This document shows, piece by piece, positions 1-9,220 of a stretch of 64,000 nt of DNA; the first letter of the stretch is position 1, and each line of letters begins with the position of its first letter. A program made the translations under genes and the position numbers. The notes beneath the pieces are model-generated. The model saw only the letters and a program-made list of their open reading frames with translations. It ran no database searches and was not told where the DNA came from. Origin of the DNA: Hymenobacter jeollabukensis (GTDB taxonomy: Bacteria; Bacteroidota; Bacteroidia; Cytophagales; Hymenobacteraceae); assembly GCF_005771675.1 (NCBI RefSeq), contig NZ_VAJM01000001.1:682001-746000 (forward strand), given 5' to 3'.

Positions 1-39
1 ATCAACGAAAACAAACCAGCCTCCCAAAGTCGTCAGGCT

Positions 40-64
40 CCCCCTCTCCTTTTCGGAGAGGGGG
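40..64. repeat. Short perfect hairpin upstream of gltD
   Basis: A perfect 10-bp stem (40-49 with 55-64) encloses a 5-nt loop and is followed by a G-rich run ending just before the gltD start at 83. It could be a dispersed extragenic palindrome or a structured leader between an upstream gene, probably gltB outside the window, and gltD. There is no T-run after it, so it is not a typical intrinsic terminator. Confidence 0.5.
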
Positions 65-82
65 CCGGGGGGTGAGGCGCCT

Positions 83-1552
83 ATGGCACACATCACCGGT
101 TTCAAGGAATTTGCCCGCGAGCTGCCCCCCAAGGCGGCCCCGCAGGAGCGCGTGCAGCACAACCAGGAGTTCGTGGGCCGCTACGAGCAGGCGCAGCTGA
201 CCACGCAAGCCGCCCGCTGCATGAACTGCGGCATTCCGTTCTGTCACGCGGGCTGTCCGCTGGGCAACATCATCCCGGAGTTCAACGAGGCGGTGCACCG
301 GCAGGACTGGGAGCAGGCCTACCAGATTCTGGCCGCCACCAACAACTTCCCCGAGTTTACCGGCCGCATCTGCCCCGCGCCCTGCGAGGCGGCCTGCGTG
401 CTGAGCATCAACCGGGCGCCGGTGGCCATCGAGGAAATCGAGAAGCACATCATTGAGCTGGCCTTCGCCAAGGGCTACGTGCGGCCTACGTCACCGGTGC
501 TGAAGTCGGACCGGGCGGTGGCGGTGGTGGGCTCGGGGCCGGCCGGACTGGCGGCGGCGGCCCAGCTGGTGCGGGCCGGGCACGCCGTCACGGTGTTTGA
601 GCGCGACGAGCGGCCCGGCGGCTTGCTACGCTACGGCGTACCCGATTTCAAGCTAGAAAAGTGGGTAATTGACCGCCGCCTGGCCTTGCTCGAAGCCGAC
701 GGCGTGCAGTTCCGCTGCGGGGTGGAAATTGGCCGCGACCTGCCCGCTGCCGACCTGCTGCGCGACTTCGACGCGGTGGTGTTGGCCGGCGGCGCCCTGG
801 CCCCGCGGGATTTGCCCATCGACGGCCGGGAGCTGCAGGGCATCCACCAGGCCATGCCCTACCTCACGCAGCACAACCGCCGCGTGGCCGGCCAGCCCAT
901 TGAGGGCGAGGAGCTGCACTTTGCCGGCGAAGACGTGGTGGTCATCGGCAGCGGCGACACGGGCTCCGACTGCGTGGGCACGGCCAACCGCCAGCAGGCC
1001 CGCTCGGTCACGCAGTTTGCCCAGATGAACGAGCCCGCCGCCGAGCGGCCCGCCCACACGCCCTGGCCGCTGGAGCCGGCCATTTTCCGCACGAGCACCT
1101 CGCACGAGGAAGGCTGCCAGCGCTACTGGGGCATCAAAACCAAGGCCTTCCTGGGCGACGCCGCCGGCCGGGTGCGCGCCCTGCTGGTATCCGACATCAG
1201 CTGGGAAACCGACGTGCTGGGCCGCCGCCTGGGCTTCCAGGAAATCGAGGGCTCGGCGCGCGAAATTCCGGCCCAGCGGGTGCTGCTGGCTCTGGGCTTC
1301 ACCGGCCCCGAGCCGGGCGGCCTGCTCCAGCAACTCGGCGCGGCCCTGGATGAGCGCGGCAACGTGCGGGCCTCGGAGCAGGACTACCAGACCAGCGTGG
1401 CGAAGGTGTTCGTGGCCGGCGACATGCGCCGCGGGCAGTCGTTGGTGGTCTGGGCCATTTCGGAGGGCCGCGAAGCCGCCCGGCAGGTCGACCAGTTTCT
1501 GATGGGCAAAACGGCGCTGCCCAGCAAGCACGCGGTGGGTATGTGGGCTTGA
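83..1552 (+). CDS. gltD: Glutamate synthase (NADPH) small subunit
   Basis: Beta subunit of glutamate synthase: it takes electrons from NADPH through FAD and Fe-S centres and passes them to the large subunit, which makes glutamate from glutamine and 2-oxoglutarate in the cytoplasm. The 489-residue length matches the family. The N-terminal Fe-S region has cysteines at 46, 49, 54 and 58 and again at 97, 101 and 105. A GxGxxG FAD-binding loop (VVGSGPAG) begins near residue 148, and a second dinucleotide motif (VVIGSGDTG) lies near residue 287. The C-terminal motif [12 protein letters not shown] is typical of the FAD domain. ATG at 83 gives the usual N-terminus ([10 protein letters not shown]). 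The large subunit gltB is expected just upstream, outside the window. Confidence 0.96.
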   Translation: MAHITGFKEFARELPPKAAPQERVQHNQEFVGRYEQAQLTTQAARCMNCGIPFCHAGCPLGNIIPEFNEAVHRQDWEQAYQILAATNNFPEFTGRICPAPCEAACVLSINRAPVAIEEIEKHIIELAFAKGYVRPTSPVLKSDRAVAVVGSGPAGLAAAAQLVRAGHAVTVFERDERPGGLLRYGVPDFKLEKWVIDRRLALLEADGVQFRCGVEIGRDLPAADLLRDFDAVVLAGGALAPRDLPIDGRELQGIHQAMPYLTQHNRRVAGQPIEGEELHFAGEDVVVIGSGDTGSDCVGTANRQQARSVTQFAQMNEPAAERPAHTPWPLEPAIFRTSTSHEEGCQRYWGIKTKAFLGDAAGRVRALLVSDISWETDVLGRRLGFQEIEGSAREIPAQRVLLALGFTGPEPGGLLQQLGAALDERGNVRASEQDYQTSVAKVFVAGDMRRGQSLVVWAISEGREAARQVDQFLMGKTALPSKHAVGMWA

Positions 1553-1601
1553 GTCCGCGCTGGCTGGGCAAGGGGCGCCAGACTCGCCAGCCAATGTTTT
1601 T

Positions 1602-1695
1602 TGCGCGGTATTTCCCACAAATTCAGCATACCGCGCATGATTCGCCGTTGGGTTTGCGCGGTATTTCTTACTTCTCCAAAATACCGCGCAAACCC
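1602..1695. repeat. Two tandem hairpins sharing a GCGCGGTAT core
   Basis: Two hairpins lie downstream of gltD: a 10-bp stem (1602-1611 with 1628-1637) and a perfect 17-bp stem (1650-1666 with 1679-1695). Both are built on the same GCGCGGTAT word. Neither is followed by a T-run. They could end gltD transcription or be a REP-like doublet. Confidence 0.6.
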
Positions 1696-1803
1696 GGAGT
1701 GAGCGACTAACCCAGCACGGCGCTCAGGCAACGGCCGGCCCTTATTTCGAATCTAATTCGGCGGCACCGGGCTTCGGCTTTGGTGCCGCTTCGCATATAG
1801 TCG

Positions 1804-1811
1804 CATCTTTG
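1804..1811 (+). promoter_or_regulatory. Candidate -7 box for the small exported protein gene
   Basis: CATCTTTG differs by one base from the Bacteroidota -7 consensus TAnnTTTG. A TTTG lies about 20 bp upstream, at the place of the -33 element. The ATG at 1831 follows 19 nt after the box. Confidence 0.4.
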
Positions 1812-1830
1812 GCCACCAATAGCTTTTTTG

Positions 1831-2139
1831 ATGTCGTTTAGCCACCGGTTGTTTCTGCTCTTTCCGCTTGTCGCGCTGGCAGCCATGCCGGCCCGGGCCC
1901 AGACCCGGCCGGAGCCCCCTCCGGCCGCCCCGGCCCAGCAGGTAATGACGTTGCGCGTGACCCTGCCCACGGCCGTGGGCTACGCCATGCGGCTGCTCAG
2001 CAAGGACGACAACGCCGCCAAGCCCGCCGGCAAAACGGCCCCGCGCACCAGCAACCCGGTGCTGGTCTTTACGGTGCCGCTGCCGCAGCTGCTATCCGGC
2101 AAAAAGGCCGAGGCCCCGGCCGCTCCCAAGAACGACTAA
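1831..2139 (+). CDS. Small exported protein of unknown function
   Basis: A protein of about 102 residues with a clear Sec signal peptide (MSFSHRLFLLFPLVALAAM, cleavage expected near ARA/Q). The mature part is short, begins with a proline-rich stretch (TRPEPPPAAPAQQ), contains one moderately hydrophobic segment (LPTAVGYAMRLL) and ends in a lysine/alanine-rich tail. No family is recognised. The frame is open three bases earlier at a TTG, but the ATG at 1831 gives the cleaner signal peptide. The sensor-kinase operon begins only 24 bp downstream on the same strand, so this may be its first gene; a role linked to that signalling unit is a guess. Confidence 0.55.
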   Translation: MSFSHRLFLLFPLVALAAMPARAQTRPEPPPAAPAQQVMTLRVTLPTAVGYAMRLLSKDDNAAKPAGKTAPRTSNPVLVFTVPLPQLLSGKKAEAPAAPKND

Positions 2140-2163
2140 CTTCTCCGCCCCTGTCCGGCTGCC

Positions 2164-3534
2164 ATGAACGTCAACACCTCCCTCGTCATTCCCATTGCCC
2201 TGAGCATGCTGGCCGTGCGCTGGCTGCGGCAGCTGTTGAACCTGCCCACCCGCTTGCCCCAGATCAACCGCCTGCTCGACTGGATCTGGGTACCCGGCGT
2301 GGCCCTGCTGGCCCTGTCGGTGGGCTGGGACTCCAGCCTGCTCGACGAGGTGTACCAGCTGTTCGTCTTCGGGGTGGTGCTCTACGTGCTGGTGCGCTGC
2401 CAGGACTACCGCCCGGCCCGCACCCTGGTGCTGGCGCTGGCGCCATTCGTAGCCTACTCGCTGATTGAGCTGCTGGTGGCGGCCTTCGGCAAAAGCCTGC
2501 TCAAGAGCTACGACGAGGTGTTCGAAACCTCCCAGGGCTTCACCATCATCTGGCTGGTGAGCTTCGTGCTCATTGCCCGCAACCAGAAAAAGCACCTGGA
2601 GCGGGAGCTGGCTGAGCGCGAAAAAGAAGCGGCCGAAAAACGCCGCATCGAGGCCGAAAACAGCCAACTGGAGCGCATGGTGGCCGAGCGCACCGCCACC
2701 CTCACCCAGCAGACCCAGGAGCTGCAGCACGCGCTTGACGAGCTCAAGACCACCCAGGACCAGCTGATTCAGAGCGAGAAAATGGCTTCGCTGGGCGAGC
2801 TGACCGCCGGCATTGCCCACGAAATCCAGAACCCGCTGAACTTCGTCACCAACTTCTCCGACGTGTCGGCTGAGCTGGTGCAGGAGCTGCTGGAAGAACA
2901 GCAGCGCCCCGAACGCGACCCGGACCTGGAAGCCGAGCTGCTCAGCGACCTGCGCCAGAACCTGGAGAAGATCCACCACCACGGGCAGCGGGCCGCCAGC
3001 ATCGTGCGCGGCATGCTGGAGCACTCCCGCCAGAGCACCGGCGAACGGCAGCCCACCGACGTGAACAACCTCGCCGACGAGTACCTGCGCCTGGCCTACC
3101 ACGGCCTGCGGGCCAAAAACAAGGCCTTCAACGCCACCATCACCACCTTCTTCGACCCGGCCGTGGGCAGCATCGACGCCGTGTCGCAGGATTTGGGGCG
3201 GGTGCTGCTGAACCTGTTTACCAACGCCTTTTACGCCGTGCAGAAGCGCCAGGAAGCCGACGGCGCCGGCTACGTGCCCACCGTGAGCGTGACCACCCAC
3301 CGCAACCGCGCGGGCGAGGTGGAAATCCGGGTGAAGGACAACGGCACGGGCATTCCGGCCGACGTGCAGCAGAAAATCTTCCAGCCCTTCTTCACCACCA
3401 AGCCCACCGGCGAAGGCACCGGTCTGGGCCTGTCGCTGAGCTACGACATCGTCACCAAGGGCCACGGCGGCACCCTGGAAGTGGAGTCGACGGCCGGCGT
3501 CGGCACCGAGTTTATTATCACCTTGCCGGCCTAG
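2164..3534 (+). CDS. Membrane sensor histidine kinase
   Basis: A 456-residue kinase with about five hydrophobic segments in the first 140 residues (a 5TM-like input module without a periplasmic domain), then a charged coiled coil (about 140-205), a HisKA H-box with the phospho-accepting His at 219 (GIAHEIQNP), and a HATPase with N-box (LFTNAFYAV), G1 (DNGTGIP) and G2 ([11 protein letters not shown]) motifs. It should autophosphorylate at the inner membrane and pass the phosphate to the receivers encoded immediately downstream. The coiled coil followed by an extended DHp insert (about 235-265) resembles Bacteroidota kinases of the PAS-less HPK4-like type. The input signal cannot be read from the sequence. 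Confidence 0.9.
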   Translation: MNVNTSLVIPIALSMLAVRWLRQLLNLPTRLPQINRLLDWIWVPGVALLALSVGWDSSLLDEVYQLFVFGVVLYVLVRCQDYRPARTLVLALAPFVAYSLIELLVAAFGKSLLKSYDEVFETSQGFTIIWLVSFVLIARNQKKHLERELAEREKEAAEKRRIEAENSQLERMVAERTATLTQQTQELQHALDELKTTQDQLIQSEKMASLGELTAGIAHEIQNPLNFVTNFSDVSAELVQELLEEQQRPERDPDLEAELLSDLRQNLEKIHHHGQRAASIVRGMLEHSRQSTGERQPTDVNNLADEYLRLAYHGLRAKNKAFNATITTFFDPAVGSIDAVSQDLGRVLLNLFTNAFYAVQKRQEADGAGYVPTVSVTTHRNRAGEVEIRVKDNGTGIPADVQQKIFQPFFTTKPTGEGTGLGLSLSYDIVTKGHGGTLEVESTAGVGTEFIITLPA

Positions 3535-3562
3535 CAGCCGTTCGCGCTCCAGCGAATTGCCC

Positions 3563-3570
3563 TAGCTTTG
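3563..3570 (+). promoter_or_regulatory. -7 box (TAGCTTTG) six bases before an ATG
   Basis: A perfect TAnnTTTG element lies between the kinase gene and the response-regulator gene, with 6 nt between its last G and the ATG at 3577. At normal -7 spacing transcription would start on or next to that ATG, which implies a leaderless mRNA. No clear -33 TTG is seen at the usual distance. Confidence 0.55.
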
Positions 3571-3576
3571 CTTACG

Positions 3577-3966
3577 ATGAAAATATTAGTGGTCGACGAC
3601 GAGCCGGATGTGCGCACGCTGTTTGAGCAGCGGTTTCGCCGCGAAATCCGCAGCGGGCAGTTCTCGTTTTCCTTCGCTTACTCCGGCGAAGAAGCCCTGG
3701 AGTACCTGCACGCGCACCCCTCCGAAGTAGTACTGATTCTCAGCGACATCAACATGCCCGGCATGAGCGGCTTGGAGCTGCTGCGCCACATCCGGGCCGA
3801 ATACCCGGCCCCGCCGCCCCCGCAGGTGATGATGATTACGGCCTACGGCGACCAGGACAGCCACGACCAGGCCCTGCGCCTCGGCGCCGATGACTTCCTG
3901 ACCAAGCCCGTCGACTTCGTCGCCCTTAAGGCCAAGCTGGCCGCCATGGAACCGCATGAAAACTAA
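3577..3966 (+). CDS. Single-domain response regulator
   Basis: A stand-alone receiver domain of 129 residues with no output domain. The acidic pair is at D7/D8, the phospho-acceptor at D57 (LILSDINMPG) and the conserved Lys in DDFLTKPVDF. It most likely accepts phosphate from the kinase encoded 42 bp upstream and acts by protein contact, perhaps as a shuttle to the neighbouring receiver-cyclase. The frame is open from a TTG at 3568, but the ATG at 3577 gives the normal receiver N-terminus (MKILVVDDEPD). Its end overlaps the next gene by 11 bp, indicating translational coupling. Confidence 0.9.
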   Translation: MKILVVDDEPDVRTLFEQRFRREIRSGQFSFSFAYSGEEALEYLHAHPSEVVLILSDINMPGMSGLELLRHIRAEYPAPPPPQVMMITAYGDQDSHDQALRLGADDFLTKPVDFVALKAKLAAMEPHEN

Positions 3967-5002
3967 GATTCTGGTCGTCGACGACGAGGCGGACCTGGAA
4001 CTGCTCATCAAGCAGAAGTTCCGGCGCAAAATCCGCGAAAACGTCTACGAGTTCGTATTTGCCAGCAACGGCCAGCAGGCCCTCGACGCGCTGCGCCAGC
4101 ACCCCGACACCGACATCATCCTCAGCGACATCAACATGCCGGTGATGGACGGGCTGACCCTGCTCAGCCGCCTGCAGGAGACGAACCCGGTGGTCAAGAC
4201 GGTCATCGTGTCGGCTTACGGCGACATGCAGAACCTGCGCACGGCCATGAACCGCGGCGCCTTCGACTTCGTGACCAAGCCGGTGGACTTCGCCGACCTG
4301 GAAACCACCATGGACAAGACCGCCCAGCACGTACAGCAGCTGCGCGACACGCTGCGCGCCATCCAGGAAAACAACATCCTGAAGATGTACGTCGACGAGA
4401 CGGTGCTCAACGTGATGGCCCGGCCCGAGTTCGAGCACACGCTCATGATCAGCGAGACGGTGCAGGCCAGCGTGGCCTTTATCGACATCTGCGGCTTCAC
4501 CAGCCTCTCCGAAGTGCTGCCCGCCGCCGACATCGTGGGCATGCTCAATACGTACTTCGACCAGATGGTGAAGGAAATCATTGCCCAGGGCGGCCACGTC
4601 GACAAGTTTATGGGCGACGCGGTCATGGCCGTGTTCCGGGGCGAGTACCACCTCGACCGCGCCATCGACGCGGCTCTGGCGGTGCGCGCCACGGTGCAGG
4701 CCAACGAGTACACCCTGCCCGACGGCCAGCGCTACCAGCCGCAGGTGAGCATCGGCGTCAATACCGGCGAAATGGTGTCGGGCAACATCGGCTCGGCCTC
4801 ACTCAAGCGCCTGGATTACACCGTCATCGGCGACACGGTGAACGTGAGCCAGCGCCTGCAGTCGGTGGCCCAGCCCGGCCAGATCATCATCACCGAATCG
4901 ACCTACGAGCTGGTGAAGGAGTCGTTTCAGTGCCGCCCGCTGCACGAAGTGACGCTGAAGAACAAGGCCCAGCCCATCATGATTTACGAAGTGGTGGCGT
5001 AG
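3956..5002 (+). CDS. Receiver-class III adenylate cyclase fusion
   Basis: A 348-residue two-domain regulator. The receiver (1-122) has phospho-acceptor D58 (LSDINMPVMDG) and Lys108. A short helical linker (about 123-165) leads to a class III nucleotide cyclase domain (170-348). The metal-binding aspartates are D177 (FIDICGFT) and D221 (KFMGDAVMAVF). The substrate-selecting pair is K217 and D287 (RLDYTVIGD), the adenylate-type pair. Transition-state residues N296 and R300 are present. All key residues are intact, so it should make cAMP when phosphorylated. It overlaps the single-domain regulator and ends the kinase operon. Two proteins with cyclic-nucleotide-binding domains are encoded within 9 kb. 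Confidence 0.93.
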   Translation: MKTKILVVDDEADLELLIKQKFRRKIRENVYEFVFASNGQQALDALRQHPDTDIILSDINMPVMDGLTLLSRLQETNPVVKTVIVSAYGDMQNLRTAMNRGAFDFVTKPVDFADLETTMDKTAQHVQQLRDTLRAIQENNILKMYVDETVLNVMARPEFEHTLMISETVQASVAFIDICGFTSLSEVLPAADIVGMLNTYFDQMVKEIIAQGGHVDKFMGDAVMAVFRGEYHLDRAIDAALAVRATVQANEYTLPDGQRYQPQVSIGVNTGEMVSGNIGSASLKRLDYTVIGDTVNVSQRLQSVAQPGQIIITESTYELVKESFQCRPLHEVTLKNKAQPIMIYEVVA

Positions 5003-5007
5003 GAGCG

Positions 5008-5262
5008 TTTTTCGTTGTTCGTTGTTCGTCCCCTGAACGTCATCCTGAGCAGAGCGAAGGACCTTCCTCACACCCTGCACCAACTACGAAGCGCAGCCGC
5101 CAACGCCCTTTTGTCCGGGCTTGGCGGCTGCGCTTCTGCATTACCGGAAAAGCGTCAGCACTTCGTAGGCAGCGGTGGTGCAGGGTGCGAGGAAGGTCCT
5201 TCGGCTGCGCCTCAGGATGACGGCTTTTACCTGTCGAACAACGAAAAACAAACAACGAACCC
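5008..5262. repeat. Large double-hairpin palindrome filling a convergent gap
   Basis: Almost the whole gap between two convergent genes is one nested palindrome. Outer arms are GTTGTTC-type tandem repeats (5013-5028) matched in inverse at 5235-5260. The middle arms form a long imperfect stem (about 5038-5092 with 5161-5222) containing the word CATCCTGAG and its complement. An inner hairpin (GCGCAGCCGCCAA with TTGGCGGCTGCGC, about 5091-5133) sits inside. This looks like a dispersed palindromic element and could terminate transcription from both sides. Confidence 0.7.
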
Positions 5263-8010
5263 CTATCCCGCCGCTACCGACTTCTCGTTCTGGCGGCGCA
5301 GGCGCTGGCAGAGCACGCGCAGGATGTTGCGCAGCACTTCGGGGCGCTCCTCCATCACGTCATAGAAGTCGTCCTGATCGAGGCGGAAGGCCAGCACGGG
5401 GCCCTGGGTGAGGGCGGAAGCGGAGCGGGGCTCGGCGTCGAGCAGGGCCAGCTCGCCGAAAAAGTCGCCGGGGCCGAAGGTGGCCAGCTGCTGCGCCCCG
5501 GAGAAGATGCCCACCTCGCCTGTCTGCACGATGAAGAGCGAGGTGCCCAGGTCGCCCTTGGCAAAAATCTGCTCCCCGGCCGGGAAGCTGACTTCTTTCA
5601 TGATGGGCACGATGCTGCTGAGCACGTTTTCGGGGGTGGCGGCGAAGAGGGCGGTGTGCTTGAGCAGGGCCACCCGCTCGGCGGCGGAAATGCGGGATTC
5701 GGGCGCAGAATGGCTCATGAGAACGGAATCGAGGGTGGGTTGATGGGTCCGCAGCTGTGCGTACAGCCCGGGCTCCTGCTGCTGCACGCGGCGGGCCAGG
5801 GCTTCGGCCGCCTCGCGCACCAGCGGGCTGGCGCTGCCCAGGCGGGCCCGCAGGGCGGCGGCGTCGGCCAGGGCGGCGGTGGGCTGCCACTGCCCGAGGG
5901 CCTGGGCAATGGTCCAGTCGGTGAAGGCCGCTTCGCCGCGGCGGGCTACGGTGGGCACGATGGCCGCCAATGGCTCGTCGTAGGTCAGCAGCTGCTCGAA
6001 GGTGCGCAGGCGCGCGGCGGCCGGGGCCACTTCCAGCAGGGTCTGCAGGGCCTGGTATACGGGCTGCGGAATGAGGTTGTCGAGGATTTCGAGGGCGTTG
6101 GCCTGCCGCTCGCGGGCGGCCTGGGCCACGCCGCGCTGGGCGTCGGCAATGAGCTGGGGCGGGTAGAGCTGCCCCAGCAGGCCGAACAGGCGCTGCTGCA
6201 CCCGCGTCAGCTCGTACTCCAGGCTACTGGCCAGCGGCGCGGCCGGGTCCAGCTCGGCGAGGCCGCTGAGCAGGTGGCGGGCCAGCTGCAGCTCCTCCTG
6301 CACCAGGGCCTCGAACACCGGCGCGTCGGCGGCCTCGGGGGCAAAGCTGCGCAGGGCGCGCAGGGCGGCTTCGCGGCGGAAAAGGTTGGGCTGCCAGGCC
6401 AGGGCCACCAGGGCCTGGCGGCTGGCGGGCAGGGGCAGCCGGCCGCAGAGCAGGGCCACGCGGCGCACCAGCGCGTCGTCGGCGTCGGGGCTTTCCAGGG
6501 TGGCGGCCAGGGCCGGCACGGCGGCGGGGCCACGCTGCAGCAGGGCCTGGGTGGCGGCGGGCCGGGTGGCTTTGTCGCGCAGGGCCTCGATGAGCTGAGC
6601 CGGTTCGACCGGCGCAAAATCGTCCGGGTTGAAATCAGCGGCGGCACTGCCGCCCGCGTCGGCGGTATCGGCCCAGCGCAGGCTGGCGGCGGTGTCGGCG
6701 GTGCTAGAGAAGCGGCGGCTCAGGGCGTGCTGCAGCTCGGCGAGGTAGTGGTTGTGGGTGCGGAACAGGAAGTACCCGGCCATGAGCACGAAGCCGCTCA
6801 TCCAGGCAAACGGCGCCCAGGCCGACACGTCGGGCAGGCGGTGCACCGCTAGCAGCAGCAGGCCGCCCAGGCCCAGGCCCAGCGGCTCATACACTCCCTT
6901 GGCCAGGGTGTGGGCCTGCAGGCGCTCGGGCGGCGAAAGGGGCTGAAACAGGGTCAGAAACAGCGGGTCGAACAGGGCACGGCGCAGCACTTCCAGGATC
7001 AGAAACAGCCCGCAGAAGTACAGCAGCAGGGTTTCGTCGTCGGCCTGCACGTACCACAGGCCGCCGGCCAGCACCATGCCCGCGGCCATGATGATGGGCA
7101 GCGCCATGAGGGTGCGGCGCACGCCCACCTGGTCGGTGGTGGCACGCGAGAGCAGCAGCTTGAAGCCCAGCGCCAGCAGGTAGGTGACGACGAGCACCGA
7201 GCCCACGTAGCGCATCACCGTGGCCTGGTCGTGGAATTTGTGCTTGACGTTGACGAAAAACGAGTACTCGATGCCGGTGGTGACGGCCGCCACGGCCAGC
7301 ATGCTCAGGCACATCGTCAGCACCAGGCGGCTGCTGCCGAACCAGCGCTGCAGGGCCGGCGCTACGGCCTGCTGCCGGGCACCGCGGGCGGCGGCGCGCA
7401 CTTCCACGGCGTGGCCCCGGCCGGTGGCCCGCAGCACCAGCAGGGCGCCCAGGTAGGCCCCGAAAGCGGTGAGCAGCAGCCAGAGCAGCTCGGAGTGGTG
7501 GTGGATGAGGATGGCCAGCACCGCGCCCAGGGCCTTGGCCGGCATGTCGCCCGAGCTGATGACGCTGAAGAGGCGCCGGCCCTGGCGCACGTCGAACACC
7601 ACCGCCGACACGCCCCAGAACTCCAGGTTGGTGAGCAGGTAAATCACGCGGTAGCCCGTCATGATGGCCACCGCCGCGGCCACCGAGTGGCCCCAGGTAA
7701 CCAAGGCGGCCAGCACCCCGGTCAGGGCCAGGGTGGCCAGCAGTACCCGCACGGCCACCCGCTGCAGGCCGAGGTGGTGCTCGTAGCGGGCGTAGATTTT
7801 GCCAGCCCCGATCATGGCGGCGGCGGCGGCCATGTAGGCCAGCGGCAGGTTACGCTCGGGGTTGTTTTCGAGCAGGATAACGTTAGCCGACACGTACACC
7901 AGGATGGTGCCGATGCCGAGCAGGAAGTTGTGCAGGAAGAACAGGCCCACCGTGCGCCCTTCGTCGGCGCGAATGCCCAGCAACTGGCGCCAGCGTGCGA
8001 GTAGTGTCAT
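5263..8010 (-). CDS. Nucleotide-transporter-like protein with HEAT repeats and a cNMP-binding domain
   Basis: A 915-residue fusion. The N-terminal half (about 1-420) has some ten to twelve membrane helices and resembles the ATP/ADP translocase (Npt/Tlc) family. A hydrophobic-periodic, alanine/leucine-rich middle (about 450-740) looks like HEAT repeats. The C-terminus (about 760-900) is a cyclic-nucleotide-binding domain with the phosphate-binding cassette GDFFGELALLDAEPRSAS. Transport activity cannot be assumed; in Bacteroidota such fusions may be regulatory. Its position next to a cyclase operon, in convergent orientation, suggests cAMP as ligand. The start is ATG 8010; the frame is open to a TTG at 8058, but the ATG gives the family-like start MTLLARWRQLLGI. 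Confidence 0.82.
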   Translation of the reverse strand: MTLLARWRQLLGIRADEGRTVGLFFLHNFLLGIGTILVYVSANVILLENNPERNLPLAYMAAAAAMIGAGKIYARYEHHLGLQRVAVRVLLATLALTGVLAALVTWGHSVAAAVAIMTGYRVIYLLTNLEFWGVSAVVFDVRQGRRLFSVISSGDMPAKALGAVLAILIHHHSELLWLLLTAFGAYLGALLVLRATGRGHAVEVRAAARGARQQAVAPALQRWFGSSRLVLTMCLSMLAVAAVTTGIEYSFFVNVKHKFHDQATVMRYVGSVLVVTYLLALGFKLLLSRATTDQVGVRRTLMALPIIMAAGMVLAGGLWYVQADDETLLLYFCGLFLILEVLRRALFDPLFLTLFQPLSPPERLQAHTLAKGVYEPLGLGLGGLLLLAVHRLPDVSAWAPFAWMSGFVLMAGYFLFRTHNHYLAELQHALSRRFSSTADTAASLRWADTADAGGSAAADFNPDDFAPVEPAQLIEALRDKATRPAATQALLQRGPAAVPALAATLESPDADDALVRRVALLCGRLPLPASRQALVALAWQPNLFRREAALRALRSFAPEAADAPVFEALVQEELQLARHLLSGLAELDPAAPLASSLEYELTRVQQRLFGLLGQLYPPQLIADAQRGVAQAARERQANALEILDNLIPQPVYQALQTLLEVAPAAARLRTFEQLLTYDEPLAAIVPTVARRGEAAFTDWTIAQALGQWQPTAALADAAALRARLGSASPLVREAAEALARRVQQQEPGLYAQLRTHQPTLDSVLMSHSAPESRISAAERVALLKHTALFAATPENVLSSIVPIMKEVSFPAGEQIFAKGDLGTSLFIVQTGEVGIFSGAQQLATFGPGDFFGELALLDAEPRSASALTQGPVLAFRLDQDDFYDVMEERPEVLRNILRVLCQRLRRQNEKSVAAG

Positions 8011-8128
8011 TCCGGATAGCTGAATCTGGCGGAGCCCGGGGCCCCATGAAAGCTGCAAGATAGCGCCCGAAGCGGCCCGGCGCGGATTTTTCCGGTAATT
8101 ACGCGCCCTTAACCCCTCGCCTCCCCCG

Positions 8129-8725
8129 ATGGATTGCCTGCGCGCCGAAACCTACGTGCTCGACCTGCTGCACCAGCTGCCCCCCGACCTGCGCTACCAC
8201 GGCCGGCACCATACCCTCGACGTGGTAGCGGCTGCCCAGGCCCTGGCCGCCGCCGAGGGCATCACCGACCCCGAGCAGCTAACCCTGCTGCGCACCGCCG
8301 CCCACTACCACGACGCGGGCTTCCTCTCGACTTACCGCGGCCACGAAGCCGCCGGCTGCGCTCTGGCCCGCACGGTTCTGCCCGGGTTCGGCTACTCCGC
8401 GGCGCAGATCGAGCTGATCTGCCGGCTTATCATGGCCACCGAAATGCCCCAGGCGCCCGGCCCCGAGCCGCTGGCCCGCATCCTCTGCGACGCCGACCTG
8501 GACTACCTCGGCCGCCCCGACTACTGGCCCATCAGCCAGACCCTGCGCACCGAGCTGGCCAGCCACGGTCAGCCCTACGACGCGGCGGCCTGGCTGCGGC
8601 TGCAGCAGGAGTTCTTAACCACCCACCGCTACTGGACGCGCACCGCCGCCACGCAGCGCGAGCCGCAGAAGCAGGCTCGGCTGGCCGAAGTGCGGGCGGA
8701 ACTGGCGCAGCTGACCGCGCCCTGA
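8129..8725 (+). CDS. HD-domain phosphohydrolase
   Basis: A 198-residue protein with an HD-type metal-dependent hydrolase fold: HGRHHTLDV (H27/H28), the H61-D62 doublet in HYHDAGF, H72 (YRGHE) and a downstream aspartate cluster (CDADLDYLG). It is about the length of stand-alone HD proteins that cleave phosphomonoesters, cyclic nucleotides or nucleotides. It is divergent from the CNBD transporter-like gene, with 118 bp between the starts. Given the cyclase 3 kb away, a cyclic-nucleotide or nucleotide substrate is plausible but not shown. The ATG at 8129 was chosen because it is the first in frame and gives a full N-terminal helix. Confidence 0.82.
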   Translation: MDCLRAETYVLDLLHQLPPDLRYHGRHHTLDVVAAAQALAAAEGITDPEQLTLLRTAAHYHDAGFLSTYRGHEAAGCALARTVLPGFGYSAAQIELICRLIMATEMPQAPGPEPLARILCDADLDYLGRPDYWPISQTLRTELASHGQPYDAAAWLRLQQEFLTTHRYWTRTAATQREPQKQARLAEVRAELAQLTAP

Positions 8726-8803
8726 AGTCCTGCGCAGCAGCGCCCGTCGCCAGTCGGCCCGCCGACGCCGTACACGGTGGCTGTACCCTTTTCGCGCTGA
8801 CTT

Positions 8804-9220
8804 ATGTGGTGGATGTACGCTCTGCTTTCCGCTTTCTTCGCCGCCCTCACGGCCGTGCTGGCCAAAATCGGCATCAAGGGCGTCGACTCCAACCTGGCCA
8901 CGGCCGTGCGCACGGCCGTCATTCTGGTGCTGGCCTGGGGCATCGTGTATTTCCGCGGCGGGCTGGAGCAGGTGCACACGCTCACGCGCCAGAACCTGCT
9001 GTTTCTGGGCCTCTCGGGCCTGGCTACCGGGCTGTCGTGGCTGTTCTATTTCCGGGCCTTGCAGCTGGGCAAGGTGTCGCAGGTAGCGCCCGTCGACAAG
9101 CTGAGCGTGGCCCTGGCCATTGTTTTGTCGGTGGTGTTTCTGGGCGAGCGGCTGAGTTGGCAGACGGGCCTGGGCGCGGGGCTCATCATCACGGGCACCC
9201 TGGTGCTGATCTGGGGCTAA
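8804..9220 (+). CDS. Half-size EamA/DMT-family transporter
   Basis: A 138-residue inner-membrane protein with about five hydrophobic helices and the EamA signature near its end (KLSVALAIVLSVVFLGERLS). Typical EamA proteins have two such repeats (about 280-300 residues). This one has a single repeat and would have to work as a dimer, as known for other short DMT members. The substrate is unknown. The ATG at 8804 begins directly at the first helix (MWWMYALLSAFFA). Its stop codon lies inside the left arm of the 9215-9316 inverted repeat. Confidence 0.85.
   Translation: MWWMYALLSAFFAALTAVLAKIGIKGVDSNLATAVRTAVILVLAWGIVYFRGGLEQVHTLTRQNLLFLGLSGLATGLSWLFYFRALQLGKVSQVAPVDKLSVALAIVLSVVFLGERLSWQTGLGAGLIITGTLVLIWG

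Noticed and set aside
2092-3465. Long minus-strand ORF (457 codons) over the histidine kinase gene
   Set aside because: It is an antisense shadow of a high-GC gene: composition is His/Gly/Ala/Gln-rich with no motifs, while the plus strand encodes a complete kinase.
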